Assembly (NCBI GenBank): GCA_902729315.2
Contig: LR746277.1
Location: forward strand, 2,671,001-2,735,000
Direction: 5' to 3'
Origin: Spirodela intermedia
Taxonomy: Eukaryota; Streptophyta; Magnoliopsida; Alismatales; Araceae
Length of the DNA: 64,000 nucleotides
The notes beneath the pieces were generated by a model. That model saw nothing but the letters and a program-made list of their open reading frames with translations, made no database searches and had not been told where the DNA came from. Positions 23,941-37,063 of the stretch are shown one piece after another. Position 1 is the first letter of the stretch. Each line of letters starts with the position of its first letter. The position numbers and the translations under genes are program-made.

Positions 23941-26900
23941 GAAATAACATATTGCTCTCTAATTTTATCATAATCCTCTTTTATTTACGTATATATCCCA
24001 ATAATTTTTGTACCTATGTCCCTCATAAGTAAAGCCGATTAACTGGATCTGATGACCTATTTGAATCAGATTATTATAAATGCTTGAATGAAATTCTAGT
24101 TAGTTTATTAAATGAGTCATTGATTTTGAACAGGGAAAGAGATGAGCACGATTGCTTTAAGCATGGTGGTGGATTATAGTGACTCGTTAAAATGGTGAGA
24201 ATTATCTGCTTTTACTTATTAACCAAAAATATTTGAGAAAGAAAGAATAAGATTTGAAAGGAATAAGATGAAACATAACCTATTAAATTACCTCAAAGAT
24301 AATGATTTTAATTTATGAAAACTAATCGATAAGTGAATATGCAAATGAACTTGAATCTTTGTGACAATAAATTGATAAGAGCTAAAGATCTTGATGATGC
24401 ATCATTTTTTTGACATAATATAGAGGTAGATTGTATATATTAATTTCTTGATGGACTCAATGTGGAATATGAATTTATCTGATCTCAATTTTGCACAAGT
24501 GAAAGAGTTGGATATATAGAAGAAATAATCTTGATAAATGAAGAAAGTTAGAGGAATATATGTTAGAACCACAAATAGTTGACAATTTGGTATTTGTGAC
24601 TATACAGAAGTAATTTAAAGTTCCACCTCAACACATAGTCAAACAAAGAAAGGTGAATGTAGGAATACCCAATGAGCACACCTATTGTAATAAAGCTAAA
24701 CACATAGATCAATGCTACAAGTTACATGGGAGACCTCCAATAGGAGGCCGAGTTCATCTTGTGACTATGCCGACTTCTAAGAGTGGCAATTTATGGAGTC
24801 AAACACTTTTTGAGTATACTGAAAAGCTTACACCGATAATGACATCTAGCATATTGAGTCACTCCAATAAGAATTTTAGATTTTTTGTATTACATGTAAC
24901 ACACAATTTCCTTTTTACTTCATGAATCTTAAATACTGAAGCTATCACCCAATTAATATTTAAAATTATTTTCAAACCTATAACCTTTGTATAAGTAGTA
25001 GGAAAGTGGCCATAGCTGATGGGTCTTAAAAATAGATTCTCTAAAGATAATTAAAAATATGTTATATGCTTCAGAACTTTCTACTAGTCTTATTTCCTTT
25101 AAAACTTAGCTAATGATATAAATTATAAGATGATCATTGATAATCATTTTTATGATGTTTATGATAAGGTAATGAGCAAAAAGATTTGATGTGGTGAAGA
25201 TTTTGGATCCTTTTATCATTCTCAGAACTTATGATGTACTTACATCACATGATCATGACCTTCATCAGGACATGGAGTTGCTAAGCATACTTAAGGTTTT
25301 TCGGTTAGTACATTGAAAACTATGTTTCTTAATTTATTTTTTAAGATGAATATTGAGAACTTTAAGTATAGTGTATGTGAATTGGCTAAACACAAGCGAA
25401 CATTGTTAATTATGAGTAGTGAAAAGAGCTTAACTCCATTTTCAGTTATTCATAGTGATATATAAGGACCATCATCCACTCCTAATATTTAGAGAAGAAG
25501 ATGGTTTGCAACTTTTATAGATGACTATTCAAGAACCATATATATCTATATAATACATCATAAATTTGAAGTTATTAAAATACTTTGATAATTTTAGTCA
25601 TTAATTAAGAATAAAATGAAATAATTATTAAAAAAGTTTGGTAAGATATAACTAAAGATTATTTTAACTATATCGTGACTGAATTTTTTAAAATAGTAGT
25701 TTTCTATCAATTTTCATACGTAAACACCCCAGAACAACAAAATGGGGTGGCAAAGATTAGAAGTAGGAAGCTCACTTCTATTCTAAAATTATGTTCCAAA
25801 TCATTTTTGGGGAGAAGTAGTCTTAACAACCATCTACCTCATAAATTGATTACCAACTTGAGTATTGGAATTTTTGAGCTAATTAGAGACTCTATCATCA
25901 CATTACCTAAGTGTTCAATTGAAAACTAATCTAATTCTTAAAACTTTTAGATGTGTGACATATGTCCACAATCAAGATCAAGAAAAGAGGTAGCTTGATA
26001 CACATGCACTAAAAATATATTTTTATTAATTACTCGAACACTAAGAAATGATTTAAATATTATCATCCTGATCAAACAAATATTTTATTTTAATTGTTGT
26101 AATTGTGGATATGGATCCTTCTTTAGTACTAAGAATATTCTCCTTGATGGAGAAAACTTATAAAAAAATGATAGTAGAGATCTACAAGTTGGAAACTTAT
26201 TATTACCAATATCATCTTTAGATGAACCTATCCCTCCTAATAAAACTTTGGAGAAACCTTTAATCAATATACCCTTCCATGACTTTGATAATAGTCAAGA
26301 AGATTCTAGTCATGGAAAAAACACTTCAATAAGTATTTACTAAAATGTTATATTCTTGGCTATTCTTAGAGTCATGGAAGGGTATTACCTTCTGTGATTA
26401 TATTCTTCCATGACGAAGAGGAAACTCTCAAAAAGTTACCTATTACCTTTAAAAAAGGAAAAATGACATGCTTTAGGAACCCAAAGTATCTAATTTCTCA
26501 TTTTGTCCCCTTTAACTATTTATCTCCTGCAGATTGAGTATTTTTTATTTTTCTTAATGTCACAATCATTCCATCAAATGTTACCAAAGCATTAACTACT
26601 ATACAATGGAAATAAGTGATGGATGAGGAAATTATGACATCAGAAAAAAATCAAAATTAAGAATTAAAAAAAATGCAAAAGGGAAAGACAACATTTGGAT
26701 TCAAATTGGTGTATATTATTAAATGCAAAATTGATAGGATAACATAAAAAATATAAAGCTCAATTAGGTTTTAAAGGTTATACTCAAACAAAAGAAATAA
26801 ACTATTTAGAGATTTTTTTTCAGTGGTAAAGAGGGATACAATTAGAATTTTACTCTTTTTAATAGCTAATTATAATAGGAACATTCAACAGTTTGATATT

Positions 26901-29680
26901 AAAAGTTTATAGATTACATTGTATTTTTATATGGGGAACTTGATGAAGAAATTTATATAAATGTGTCTCAAAGATTTGAAGTTGATTTAAATAATAATAT
27001 AATTTTTAAATTTAAGAAAAGAATACATGGTCTCAATCAATCAACAAGAACTTGATTTGAGATATTTGAAAAATTGATGATAGTGATAACTTATATACCT
27101 ACTAATGGAAACCATCTTATTTATTAATTTCTCATTTTCAAGGGAAATTAAAATATTTTAAATTTATGTAAATGATATAATGGTGACATGAAATGATGGG
27201 GAAGAAAAAACAGTTAAATAAGTGTTTACTAAAGAAATTTGATGTTAAAATATTCTTTGACATTGGGGTAGATTATTTACAACAAAGATTTTTTTTCCAA
27301 GTAAAGAAATATTATTGACCTTGTACTCCCATAGACCAAAATCACAAACTTGGGAGTATAGAAGAAAGTAATGCTGTGGATGTTGGTCTAGATGTGACAA
27401 GATAAATCTTGGAGGGGGAGAGGGGTAAGTTGATTTTTAAATTTTTATTTAATTAAGTAGAACAATTTTTCTTTCATTATTTGTGCATTAACATCTCAAT
27501 TATTTCTCTATATTAATATATAAATATACCAAATTTAAGAAGAGACTTCACACAGATTTTAGAGTGATTTAGTAAAATTAATTTGACCTACATCTACTTC
27601 CCAAGTCATCTGACCTTGGGTTTTCTCTAACCACACCCTATGATTATTGTTGACTTATGGGCTCAGCTCACACTTACACTATAGACTTCTTAAGTCTGTA
27701 TATCTATACCAGAGGCCATCCTTTTAGCAGCCTTCCTCTTGATGTGAGGGCACCACATGCCTCACTCTATTTTCAGTACACCATATGTATTGAGGTCTTT
27801 AGCTCATTTTGGGAGCTAGATTGATTGACCATGTACACCACATGTACTTGTCATGTATTTATAGAAAAGAAGGTGTTGAGAGATGTTGGGCAGAAGGTGG
27901 AAGCTCTTATGGGTTAGAAATATATCCATAATTCTCTTGAAATAATCAGATATTGTCCTTAATTTTTGGAGAGTTGAAAAGAATGGTTTTTGAAGCAGCA
28001 TCTATTTTCTGAAAAGTCATATTTTTCTCCCTTGCCCTAATTTAGGCAAAATACCCCTTTTATGGGTAGGTTGAACTGCCCCATTTTGGCTCTTGAGTCA
28101 AATAGTTGAGTTAAAGCAAGACTTGAGAAATATGAAAGAATAACATTAAAGAATGAAAAAATCTTAACTCTCTCAATCCTTTGAGTTTCTATTGAATGGT
28201 TTCCAGCTCTAGATTCCACTTTGGATCAACTTTTCATTGACTAGTCATACTTTCATATATGTCACATAGTTTTTGAGATAAAATTGTTTTAGTGGGAAGG
28301 GTCAAGTTCAAGTTTTTTGACTATTTTACTCTTATGTGAATACATAAACTCAATAATCTTGTAAAATCAATCATAAATCAATGGTTTGATTATTTTCTCT
28401 AAAATTTATTTTAGTTGACTCAATAAAATAACTTTGTATTGATTAAAAATGTATCTACATTAGTGAAGCCATTTGATAAAGAAAATATAAATATTATGTC
28501 TTACACATAAGATGATAACACAATTACCTCACATAGACTTTTTAATATCTTTATATTCTCACTATCTAACAATTATATCTCTAATGAGAGTTTGAGATAT
28601 AATGAGATATTTATTATGATCTAGACATTAATTACGTGTTGAAATAATCTGAACTCTTGATCTCATCTAGTACATCAATCTTTAATAAGTTTATATCAGA
28701 TTTATCAGTTTTATGATTTGATATGGATGTCCAAAAATTATGAAAATTATAATGAATTTTTCCATTACTCAATAATAAGTATGTCTTGTGAAAATTATGC
28801 ATGATAAATTGAAGTATCAATGTCTCATGGAAAAATTAATTTATCTTTTCTCACACTAAACCAGACATCACTTATTCTATAGGTGTCTTTAGTCAATTTA
28901 TGTATGAGTTGAAAGAAGTTCACATCTTAGTAATAAATAGGATTCTATAGTATCTAAAGAGAACTCTTGATAGGGGGATATTACTTAAGAAAAACCATGA
29001 TATAAATATCAAAATTTTTAGTGATGTTGATTATGAAGGTTTGATTGACGATTGGTGGTCGGCTTCCATCTACAACAGACTTTTTGGAGACAACACTTGG
29101 AGGAACTAGAACAAATAGTATCCAGATCAACCGTAGAGTTAGAATTTTAAACTATAGCTTAAAGAATATGTGAAGTCTTGTAGCTGAAAGGAATGTTGAA
29201 AGATCTTAGAATCAAGTGGCAAGGTTCAGTAAGACTATACTATGAAAATAAATCCATCATCAGTATTGCAAATAACCTGGCTCAATATGTAGACCAAGTG
29301 TATCAAAACCGATTTAAAATTCATCAAGAAAAAGCTTGACAATGGCATCATCTGCTCACCATAGATCCCAATTAATGAACAACCTGTAGATATTCTCACC
29401 TAAGGATTGTCGACCATTCGTCTAGAAATTCACATCAGAATTGGGATTGGAAGGCATACACTCACCAACTTGAGGGGAAATGTCGAGAAGAGAGATTATA
29501 ATCATATTATAATATTTTATTATTTATATGTAATCCTTTTACTTTAGTACACATGTCCCTTATGTTCACAGGTGAGTGGTTCTAGTTTCGACATAAGTAA
29601 AACCGATTAACCAGATCCGATTCATTTATATCGGATTATTAAAAAATATGTCTGATTTTAGTAAATTAATCTATTTATTC
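23941..29680 (+). mobile_element. Decayed Ty1-copia LTR retrotransposon with nested insertion
   Basis: Plus-strand fragments in copia order, all broken by stops and frameshifts: gag (24440-24560, FLDGLNVEYEF) and a knuckle-like region ending QCYKLHGRPP (about 24680-24740); GAG-pre-integrase (about 25390, CELAKHKRT) and integrase (about 25430-25560, PFSVIHSDI and FATFIDDYSRT; TPEQQNGVAK near 25730); reverse transcriptase (26690-27090 and 27290-27360, QQFDIKS, CTPIDQNHKLG); and RNase H (28840-29420, SHTKPDITYS, YENKSIISIANN, KIHQEKA). Similar sequences at about 23941-24110 and 29490-29680, sharing AAGTAAA(A/G)CCGATTAAC, look like remnants of the two LTRs. No primer-binding site was recognised. 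Nothing here can be functional. It lies between the membrane-protein and LEA_2 genes. Confidence 0.85.
27408..28802. mobile_element. Insertion nested in the copia element
   Basis: The copia coding homology stops after the CTPIDQNHKLG block near 27400 and resumes near 28805 with KYQCLMEKLIYL, which in intact elements follows within a few codons. About 1.4 kb of unrelated AT-rich DNA sits between. GATAAAT occurs at both edges (27401-27407 and 28803-28809), a possible 7 bp target duplication. No inverted repeats or coding capacity were seen, so the class is unknown. Confidence 0.5.
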
Positions 29681-30396
29681 CTACTTTTCATTTCTCTCTC
29701 CTCTCCCACATGCCAACGACTCTCTCACCGCCGGTGGCGCCTTCTCTGGTGACCACCGACCTCAGTAGCTTTGATACCCTCCCTTCTCCAGCTCTTACTT
29801 TCACCAGCCGGAAAACCCTCTCTTCTCTGGTTTCGCTGTTCCCCTTTCCCCCTTCTTCCTCCTTTCCCCATTCTGGCTCTGTCCTCACTCTGCAGTTCTT
29901 TCTCGTCATCCCTAGCATGGGTTTCCCTTGGTCGGTAGCTTGGACACGAAGGAATGGAGGACAAAGGTCTAGAAGGCTAAGATTCACTCTGCATTGTTAG
30001 GGGGTCCTTTTAGCCAGTAAAGCGCACCTGGACTCTCCGGCAAGTAAGGATCCTTCTTTCTGAACTCTCACCGCCGGAAGATGAGCATCCTCTGGAGGCC
30101 ATAGACAAAGAACACTGGAGGCCGCAGACGAGGGGAAACGAGGCTTCTCTTTCCGCTGTTCATGGCCATCCTAGCAAGTTTTCTTCATCAGCTACTAGAT
30201 GCGTCTTCGATGGAACCGCCGATTAGGGCAGTACAAAGAAGAGGACAACTTCTCCCTTCAATGGGGAGCGAAACAGGGGATCCTTCGATCATTCTCACAA
30301 CCAGGAAGTTTGAGGAAATTAATGGATGCTGGGTGAGAGGTGCATCCGAACTGAGATTAGTCGGGAAGAGGAGTGTTTCTGTTGTTTCTCCTTCAA
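29681..30396. other. 3' flank of the LEA_2 gene
   Basis: No gene recognised. The part next to 30396 should include the LEA_2 3' UTR (minus strand). Open frames around 29690-30000 are Ser/Pro/Thr-rich with no known product. Confidence 0.5.
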
Positions 30397-31152
30397 TCAC
30401 CGCTTGGTTCTACAAGTTTTGGCCACAAGAATTCCGCTCGGGGGCCGGCTGAGCTCCACAGTACACAACCCATACAACCAGTAAGTGATGTGGATGAGAC
30501 CCAGGCTCGTCCTCACCTTGAAGGTCCCCTTGATGGTGTACACCACCCTGTTGCCGTTCACCTGGTCCTGGAGCTCCCGCTCCCGTTCCGGCGAGAGGAA
30601 TACCTCGCTGGAGATCATGTGCACCGATTGTAGCCTCACTTCCCCTCGCCGCTGGGCAAACGGCTGCAGCGCCTGCGCAGCGATGAGCGTGTTCCGAAAG
30701 TAGAGCTCAACGCCGACGAACTCGAACTGAACATCGATCTTCCCGTTAGGGTTGGAGAAGTTGGCGAGGAAGGTGAGGTCCCCGTTGAGGAACGAGGGGG
30801 AGTCTATGTAGATGCTGTTCAGGGTGGCGCCGGAGACGTCGAACCGGGGGTTCCTCGGCTTGATCACCAGGAAGACGACGAGGGTGACGACGCCGACGAC
30901 GATGAGAACCACGGCGAAGACGAAGCAAAGGGCGGCGCAGCAGAGGATGAGAGGTCTCTTCCTGTCGGCCTTCTTGGCAGGTGTCTGCCGGGGGAAACGC
31001 GGGTGGTGAAGCTGCTCCGGCGCCGGCAGGCCCGGCGTACGCGCCACCGGAATGAACTGTACGCCGTCCTCTTGGACGTTCGCCGGAGAGCGGAGAAGAT
31101 CCCCGGAATGGTTGGGCTTACGATGCTTCTGGGGAGTGGTGATGGGGGGCAT
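30397..31152 (-). CDS. LEA_2 / NDR1-HIN1-like membrane protein
   Basis: Single exon, 251 aa from ATG 31152. An upstream in-frame ATG at 31383 would give 328 aa, but that extra N terminus looks like untranslated sequence, and the shorter length fits the family (Arabidopsis At4g26490, about 268 aa, from memory). The protein has a basic, Pro-rich cytosolic N terminus (residues 1-66), one long hydrophobic segment (about 68-98, ending VIKPRNP), then an LEA_2 domain. That domain contains LTFLANFSNPNGKIDV and the closing GILVAKTCRTKR, a signature of this NDR1/HIN1-like group. Members sit in the plasma membrane, and several act in pathogen or stress responses; a specific role cannot be given. Its upstream flank is duplicated about 19.5 kb away. 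Confidence 0.9.
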   Translation of the reverse strand: MPPITTPQKHRKPNHSGDLLRSPANVQEDGVQFIPVARTPGLPAPEQLHHPRFPRQTPAKKADRKRPLILCCAALCFVFAVVLIVVGVVTLVVFLVIKPRNPRFDVSGATLNSIYIDSPSFLNGDLTFLANFSNPNGKIDVQFEFVGVELYFRNTLIAAQALQPFAQRRGEVRLQSVHMISSEVFLSPERERELQDQVNGNRVVYTIKGTFKVRTSLGLIHITYWLYGLCTVELSRPPSGILVAKTCRTKR

Positions 31153-32214
31153 CTTGGGAGAGCCTGCGGAGGAGGAAAGAGGGTGGGCGGGGCCAAGAAA
31201 TGTGGAGGGGGAACCTTGGGGGGCCGAAAGAAGGGACCTAAAGCAGATTAAAGTTTCACCAGCAGAGGAAGCCTTCCTGCCGAATGCAGCGTGTGGTAGG
31301 GTGCTTCTTCTGTCAGTGTTTGAATAAGGTTGGAGCGAAGAAAAAGTAGAAGACGGGTTGACTGGAAACCTGCTGTTCTTCATGCTACCAGTCTTGAATT
31401 TTTTTCTCTCCTGGTTTCCACTGCAAGGTTCATGGGAGCGCCTCCCACTCTGCAGCAGGGAGAAGCTTCTCCTTCAAGCATGATATCAGTCATTGATGCT
31501 CGCAACGCATGGGATTTAAGAACAACCTGCTTATAGGCCGCATTTACCAGGCAGATGCTTCGGGCAATATGTCAATAAAAATTGTTTCTTAGGCTGACAT
31601 TGCTTAGATTGGAAAGCAGTAATGGGCGTGAAGATATGCATGAGTGCGTAGTCAGGGGATTTTAAAATGACCCTAGAAAACCAAGAAACCGTAGAACGAG
31701 ATGCAACGATATATTGTGCGGATAATCAGTGTAAAGTTTGCTCGATAAGGATCGTCCTATGATTTCTTGGCTTAAAAGTGCCAGACATGATTTTTTGAAG
31801 AAAGTTTTATTATAAATAAGCAAATTATTCAATAACACTCACCTAAACCATCTCACTCAGGAGGACATGCCATTTGAAGAAAGGAAGCCTTATTATCGTG
31901 CGGTTTCAAAACTGTTGACAATGTCCAAATGCACTCGGGGCTGTTAAATCCCAAGCTGTTCAACGAGACCGACGGGTTAACTTGACTCAGTTTTGTCCGT
32001 CCCAAAGAGTGATCGTATCTGGTCATCTCATTACCCAGGAGACTATTGACTGTTCTTATTTAGCGGAACGTGGGAGGCCGGAGTGACCTACTCAACGGGA
32101 TCGACAACAATTAAGGGGCCGATGGAAGCACTTTCACGCTATTTTTTCCCGAGGTTTCTTGTATTGCGGGTCTGCTTCGGCTTACAACCAACTCTGTTTC
32201 GCACGCTCCTCATT

Positions 32215-32216
<2 letters not shown>

Positions 32217-32260
<44 letters not shown>
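32217..32260 (+). repeat. (GA)22 microsatellite in copy A
   Basis: A near-perfect GA tract of about 44 bp. The matching place in copy B (about 51697-51718) has a much shorter, interrupted tract, so the repeat has expanded or contracted since the duplication. Confidence 0.9.
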
Positions 32261-32263
<3 letters not shown>

Positions 32264-33883
32264 TCAATATTTTCTCTTAAGCTTACGATTCGAGTTTTAC
32301 GCAGATATTCTCCTCCAGGATTCCTAACAGCCTACTATGGATGCTTATTTAGGTAAACGTAGGGAGAGTTGCGCATGTTGGCTATTCTTTTCCTTTTGTT
32401 ATTTCTATCTCGTTATTCCTCTGACTTCGAAGGACTCGAGGGACTCGATGGACACGATTGACTGGTAGCGTAAGATGGATCATTCCTTCGTCCCTCTCTC
32501 CCTCTCCCTCCCTCTCTCCCCCTCTCTCTCCCTAGCTCCCTCCCTTTCCCTCCCTCTCCCTCCCTTTCCCTCCCTCTCCCTCCCTCTCCCTCTCTCTTTC
32601 CTCCTCTCACTCACTCCCTCCCTGCCTCCCTCTCCCTCTCTCTCTCCCCTCTGGAACTCCATGCATACGCATAGTCATTCTTATGAGAGAGAGGAACGAG
32701 GATTTTCGATGGGAACCAGGATAGTATGATCACAAGGGGAAGGAGAACTACTCGTGACGCAGGGAATCCACGTGCCTGGCTCCCTGAATGCCATCTATGG
32801 AACTTCTTCAGTTTTCTTGACGGGGTTTCCTAGGTGGTATTACGGGAGCCACGCAAGAGCATTTCTGTAGCATTATGAGCATCTTCCTTCAGAATCATTT
32901 TGGTGCCATGACGTCTAAGTTGTAGACCCGAATATTTTTATTCTTTTATCGGTCATTTATTTTTAATGTTGTCGGGCATCCTTTCTAAGTACATTCCTTG
33001 AAGTTCATTTGTTAACCTTTTATACTTCTCATAAAGATAAGTTTTCGGAATGATGTAGGATTGATACAGCACCAACTACATGAGGGAACTCGTACTATAC
33101 ACCATAGTTCACATTATTTCAAGACCTACATCTCGTTCACACAGCTAGTAAATTGTTCACTCGCATTTCAAGCTTGCCCTATGCTTGTATAATCACTCAT
33201 CATTGCACAGATGAGCTGTATTTGAAGAAACTTTCTAAAATATACATATGCACGTAAGGATTCAATCAATCAGGTACCATGAAAAATTAGATCTCAATCT
33301 GTTGCACTGGTCAATTTTTATCTGATGCAGATAGTCAAAGGAGGAGTGATAGATCAATATCTAGAGCTTAATCGATCTCACTCTGGAGGTTCTATTGTTA
33401 ATGGAAGCATCACCTTGCACTTCTAGGAGTGTGCAATTGTTTTAATGTTAGCAGAGAATGGTACCAAACCTGCTACAAAGGAGGGAGCGTCTGAAGAGTG
33501 AAATGGGGAGATATGTACCTACTTTTTGCTTAATCGGTTATAATAATTGATCTATGTATTCCAGCGGATGGATGGGTAACAAAGCAGAAAGACTACACTC
33601 TAGCAGCAGCAGCAGCAGCAGCTTATGTGCAAGATAACAGGTACATGTGATGCCTACACTACTTTAGATAGTCATTAATTGAAGCAAATGTTGTGGAATT
33701 ATATGAATGGTATTATTATATGCTAAGTTAGCTTTTTATTTTAATTTTAGTAATTCATAGCATTTATTTTTAGAGCATTCTTCAATATATTAATTTTTCT
33801 CAACAACTTTGTTGTAAGAGATTAAAAGCTCACTAAAGGATTTGAATTTCTTGAATTTTATGAATTAAAAGAGAACGCCATTG

Positions 33884-36849
33884 AAGTGTTTTTTTTAAAT
33901 TCTCTCAAAGGCTCAATGATGTGCACTGATCATAATGTTTAAATACCTATTATCTAATAATATTTATAACTAAGACTTGATAGGATATTAGTATAGATGT
34001 AAGTCTCAAGTCAAACACATGACAATTGATTAATTCATTGTGATAAAATATCAATTTAGCTTATATATAGAGAAATTTTAATATTTTATCAATAGTTAAC
34101 ATAAATAATAAAGTAGAAGTGTGAGGTGAGAAGAATAAAGAAAGTGAAGAAGGGAAAGAGTAAAAGAGAGAGAGTGAGATAAAAGAGAGATCAATCGAGA
34201 AAGAAAGATGGAGAAAGGGGAGATCAATTGAGAGAGAGTGAGAGAAATGCATATGAATAATTAAGAGAGAGAAATAGGATTAACTTATTTTTACAGTGAC
34301 CATGGTTTTCAGATGAATGTGTGCTTGAGAGTTCACACATATGATGTGAGGTCAACTTGTTAATCAACCTTTAATCTCACTAATTTCACAATTGAAATTA
34401 GAAAAATAATTGTTATTCATGAAATATTGAGAAAATGAATGCATCAAGATTCAACTATACAAATCAATAAAAAAATAAGTAGACATGATCTCAACTTGAT
34501 CTTAGATGAGTTTTGGATGATCTAAGAGATGAACAAACATCATTCATTAGCTTTTACTCAGTTCTATTTATTTCTATCAGAATATGTACGAAGCGGAAAT
34601 AACTTATTGTAAAATGTGAATAAATGATGGAAACATGTAAAATAAATATTAAAGATGAGTAAAAAAATATTGTCTAATGTTAGTCTGCGTCATGAGCAAT
34701 AAAGATGCTGATGTGGCAGCTTAGTTTTGTCTAGTTGTGCCACACTATGTCAAAAATTACAAAAGTTAGAAGTACTCTATCACTCATGGGAGAGATGTAA
34801 TGAGTAAAAGGGTCGACCACATTGTCACTATCATCTAATTGGAGAAGGGAAGACCTGACCGCTCACCAAAGGCATTCAATACAATCAAGAAAGGAAGGAG
34901 AGCTTGCCGATTGCCAGAGGTATTGATTGCATGAAAAAGAGTAAAAAATAGATTTCATAATTGAGTTGCCATCAAGATTTTAATGACAATCAATAATGTT
35001 TATTTTACTAGATAATAATTAATTATTTTACTTATATTCCTGACAATGATTTGTGCGTAATCACTCTTAAGTCACTATTATTAAGATCGTTAAATCTAAA
35101 TTTATAAACTGATTTTCTTAGGAATAGTTTCTTGATAAATTATTGGAAAATCAGGTTGATAACAAGGAGAGTTTTGAATTAGTTGATGTATATTAATTAA
35201 TAATCATATTCTGATTTGTTTACTCTCTAAAATTCAACATCCACAAAGAGAAAAATTTAATGCACGTTGAGAGGAAGATTTCTCTCATGGTTCAACCAGC
35301 CACCTCCTAAATAAATTATAGATGGCTGGTGGGGATGGTTCCCTACTTCCTTCACTACGTCGACTATTTAAAATTGATGAGGTAAAGGGGAACATAACTT
35401 CATAAAATTCAGATTGCATTAACTAAGATAAAAGAGGCTCAATTACATTAAAGTCTAGAAACAAAACGAAAATGATTTCTCCCTCTTGTTCTGATGAGCG
35501 TGGGGAGAGAACGGCGGCCTCATGTAGGGGTGTCTTCAGTTTCCTCTTCTTGCTATGCCAAGAGAGGAGACCCACGATCGTTGTCGGCACTGTCACTACT
35601 GGAAGGGGGGAAGGGATGAGCTGGCCCACCTATGGTGTGCTGCAGGGGGCGTCAAGGGAGAGAGGAGGAGCAGGCCATCCCCATAGTTAAAGAGGGATGC
35701 ACCAAAGGAAGAAAGGGAGGAATGAGAGGACTGATTGTGAATGAGGGTCCCAGCTAGTGGCCAGTCTTCTCTTGGAATCATATGCCCCATTGTATGCCTT
35801 CCCCTTATACCCCTCTCAATTTACAAAAATAACAAGTAAGTCAACTTTACAGTTTTATCTTTTTATCTTTACTAATTATTTAATAGTCCATGATGAAATT
35901 AGGAATATATGTATGTTCATGCTCATGCATCATGATTATCTATTAATCCTCTTCCCTCCAACAACTATTAGTCATAGATTTCTCCTCTCATTTATCTTCA
36001 TGCTCTCATCCTAGTAGAAAATAAGAAAATGATACAATTCATAAACCATCATATGAAGATGTATAAGTAGAGTATTAAATGTGTACTCATCATATTCCTA
36101 TATACTTAGGCTTTAAATAATAATCTTCTCCCCTCTTTAGTATGATGATTGCTCAAATTATCAGTGCGATAACTTAGGTTCTCAATGTCATAACACTTTG
36201 CTTGTCACTAGATCAGCTATGTTTGATCATGTGGCGGGCTGAACATCATAGGATTAAACCTTTGTGAATTTAAGTTCTCAATACAATGGCACTTTGCTCA
36301 CCCTTGGATCAGCCTTATTTGGTCACATGGCGTGCTGAGCACTATTAGAACAAATTGCTGCAGATTGATGCAATAAAATAAGAGAAATATTTACTCCCAT
36401 ATCAAAGTTTTTTATCATTTGAGATCAATATGTGTCAATGCTCCCTTCTCTTAGAACAAATAATACCTAGGAATATTTGGAGAGAAGGTAGTAGGTGGTC
36501 TGCCCTTGTGTGCATATGTGTGTATGATGCTCTTTGATCCACAACAAGCTAGCCCTTGGGACGTGACAAGGGAGTGACGCACACGTGTGTGAAGCAAGTC
36601 CTTAGCCACTTGAGCCCAGCTCATTGCTCCCTTGGTCTTGGTTCACCCAATTGAGCATAGTGCCCCTCCAAGTCAGCTGCCGATTGCCGACTAGCCAATG
36701 AGTGTTTATATATATGTATATTAAATAAAAATTATACTGTCCTAACTTCAGACTTCCAAAATTAACAATATATTGATGTATTTACTCTATGAGTTAACAC
36801 ACTAAAATAAAATAGTTGAACTATTTTAAAATAACAAATCTAACTTTAA
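33884..36849. mobile_element. 2.97 kb insertion present only in copy A
   Basis: Copy B runs without a gap from the CCATT junction (about 53120) to the CCCAACATG block, whereas copy A has about 2,966 bp in between. The insert is AT-rich with no recognisable protein. It contains a 96 bp tandem duplication (36178-36365) and, near 36430-36710, a stretch resembling the LTR family found at 62193-63832. It is probably a decayed LTR element or LTR fragment, possibly with other debris. No clean target duplication was found. Confidence 0.6.
36178..36365 (+). repeat. 96 bp tandem duplication
   Basis: GTTCTCAAT starts at 36178 and again at 36274. Both units share a CACTTTGCT...GATCAGC...GGTCACATGGCG-like body with moderate divergence. 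It lies inside the copy A insertion. Confidence 0.75.
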
Positions 36850-37063
36850 CCCCCAACATGAAAGATTGAATTTGCACGGAGCTTGTCCATATGATAGGCA
36901 CCCTCTTATAGTTTAAACTCAAATTTTCAAAGTAAAATCATATCATGACTCTAATTTTAAGGCCACTAGTGAAAATTCTTGAGGATAATAAACGGGTTAC
37001 AAACTCATTCTTAAACAAAGTTGGGTTGTTTCTCTCATTTGATCCCCCCTCGAAGTAGGTGGT

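Larger units (their letters stand above)
31371..37063 (+). repeat. Segmental duplication, copy A (LEA_2 upstream flank)
   Basis: Sequence from 31371 onward matches 50846-53331 in the same orientation, with clear similarity punctuated by small indels. Shared landmarks are CTCTGCAGCAGGGAGAAGC (31450), a GA tract (32217-32260), a CCCT/CTCT-rich tract (32490-32650) and a CAG run (33602-33621). Homology breaks at 33884 and resumes at about 36850-37063. Copy A starts just inside the longer LEA_2 frame, so it contains that gene's promoter region. No gene was found inside it. Confidence 0.85.

Noticed and set aside
31153-31383. LEA_2 start at 31383 (328 aa)
   Set aside because: The extra 77 residues look like leader sequence and exceed the family length; the first bases also belong to the duplicated flank. 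It cannot be fully excluded.
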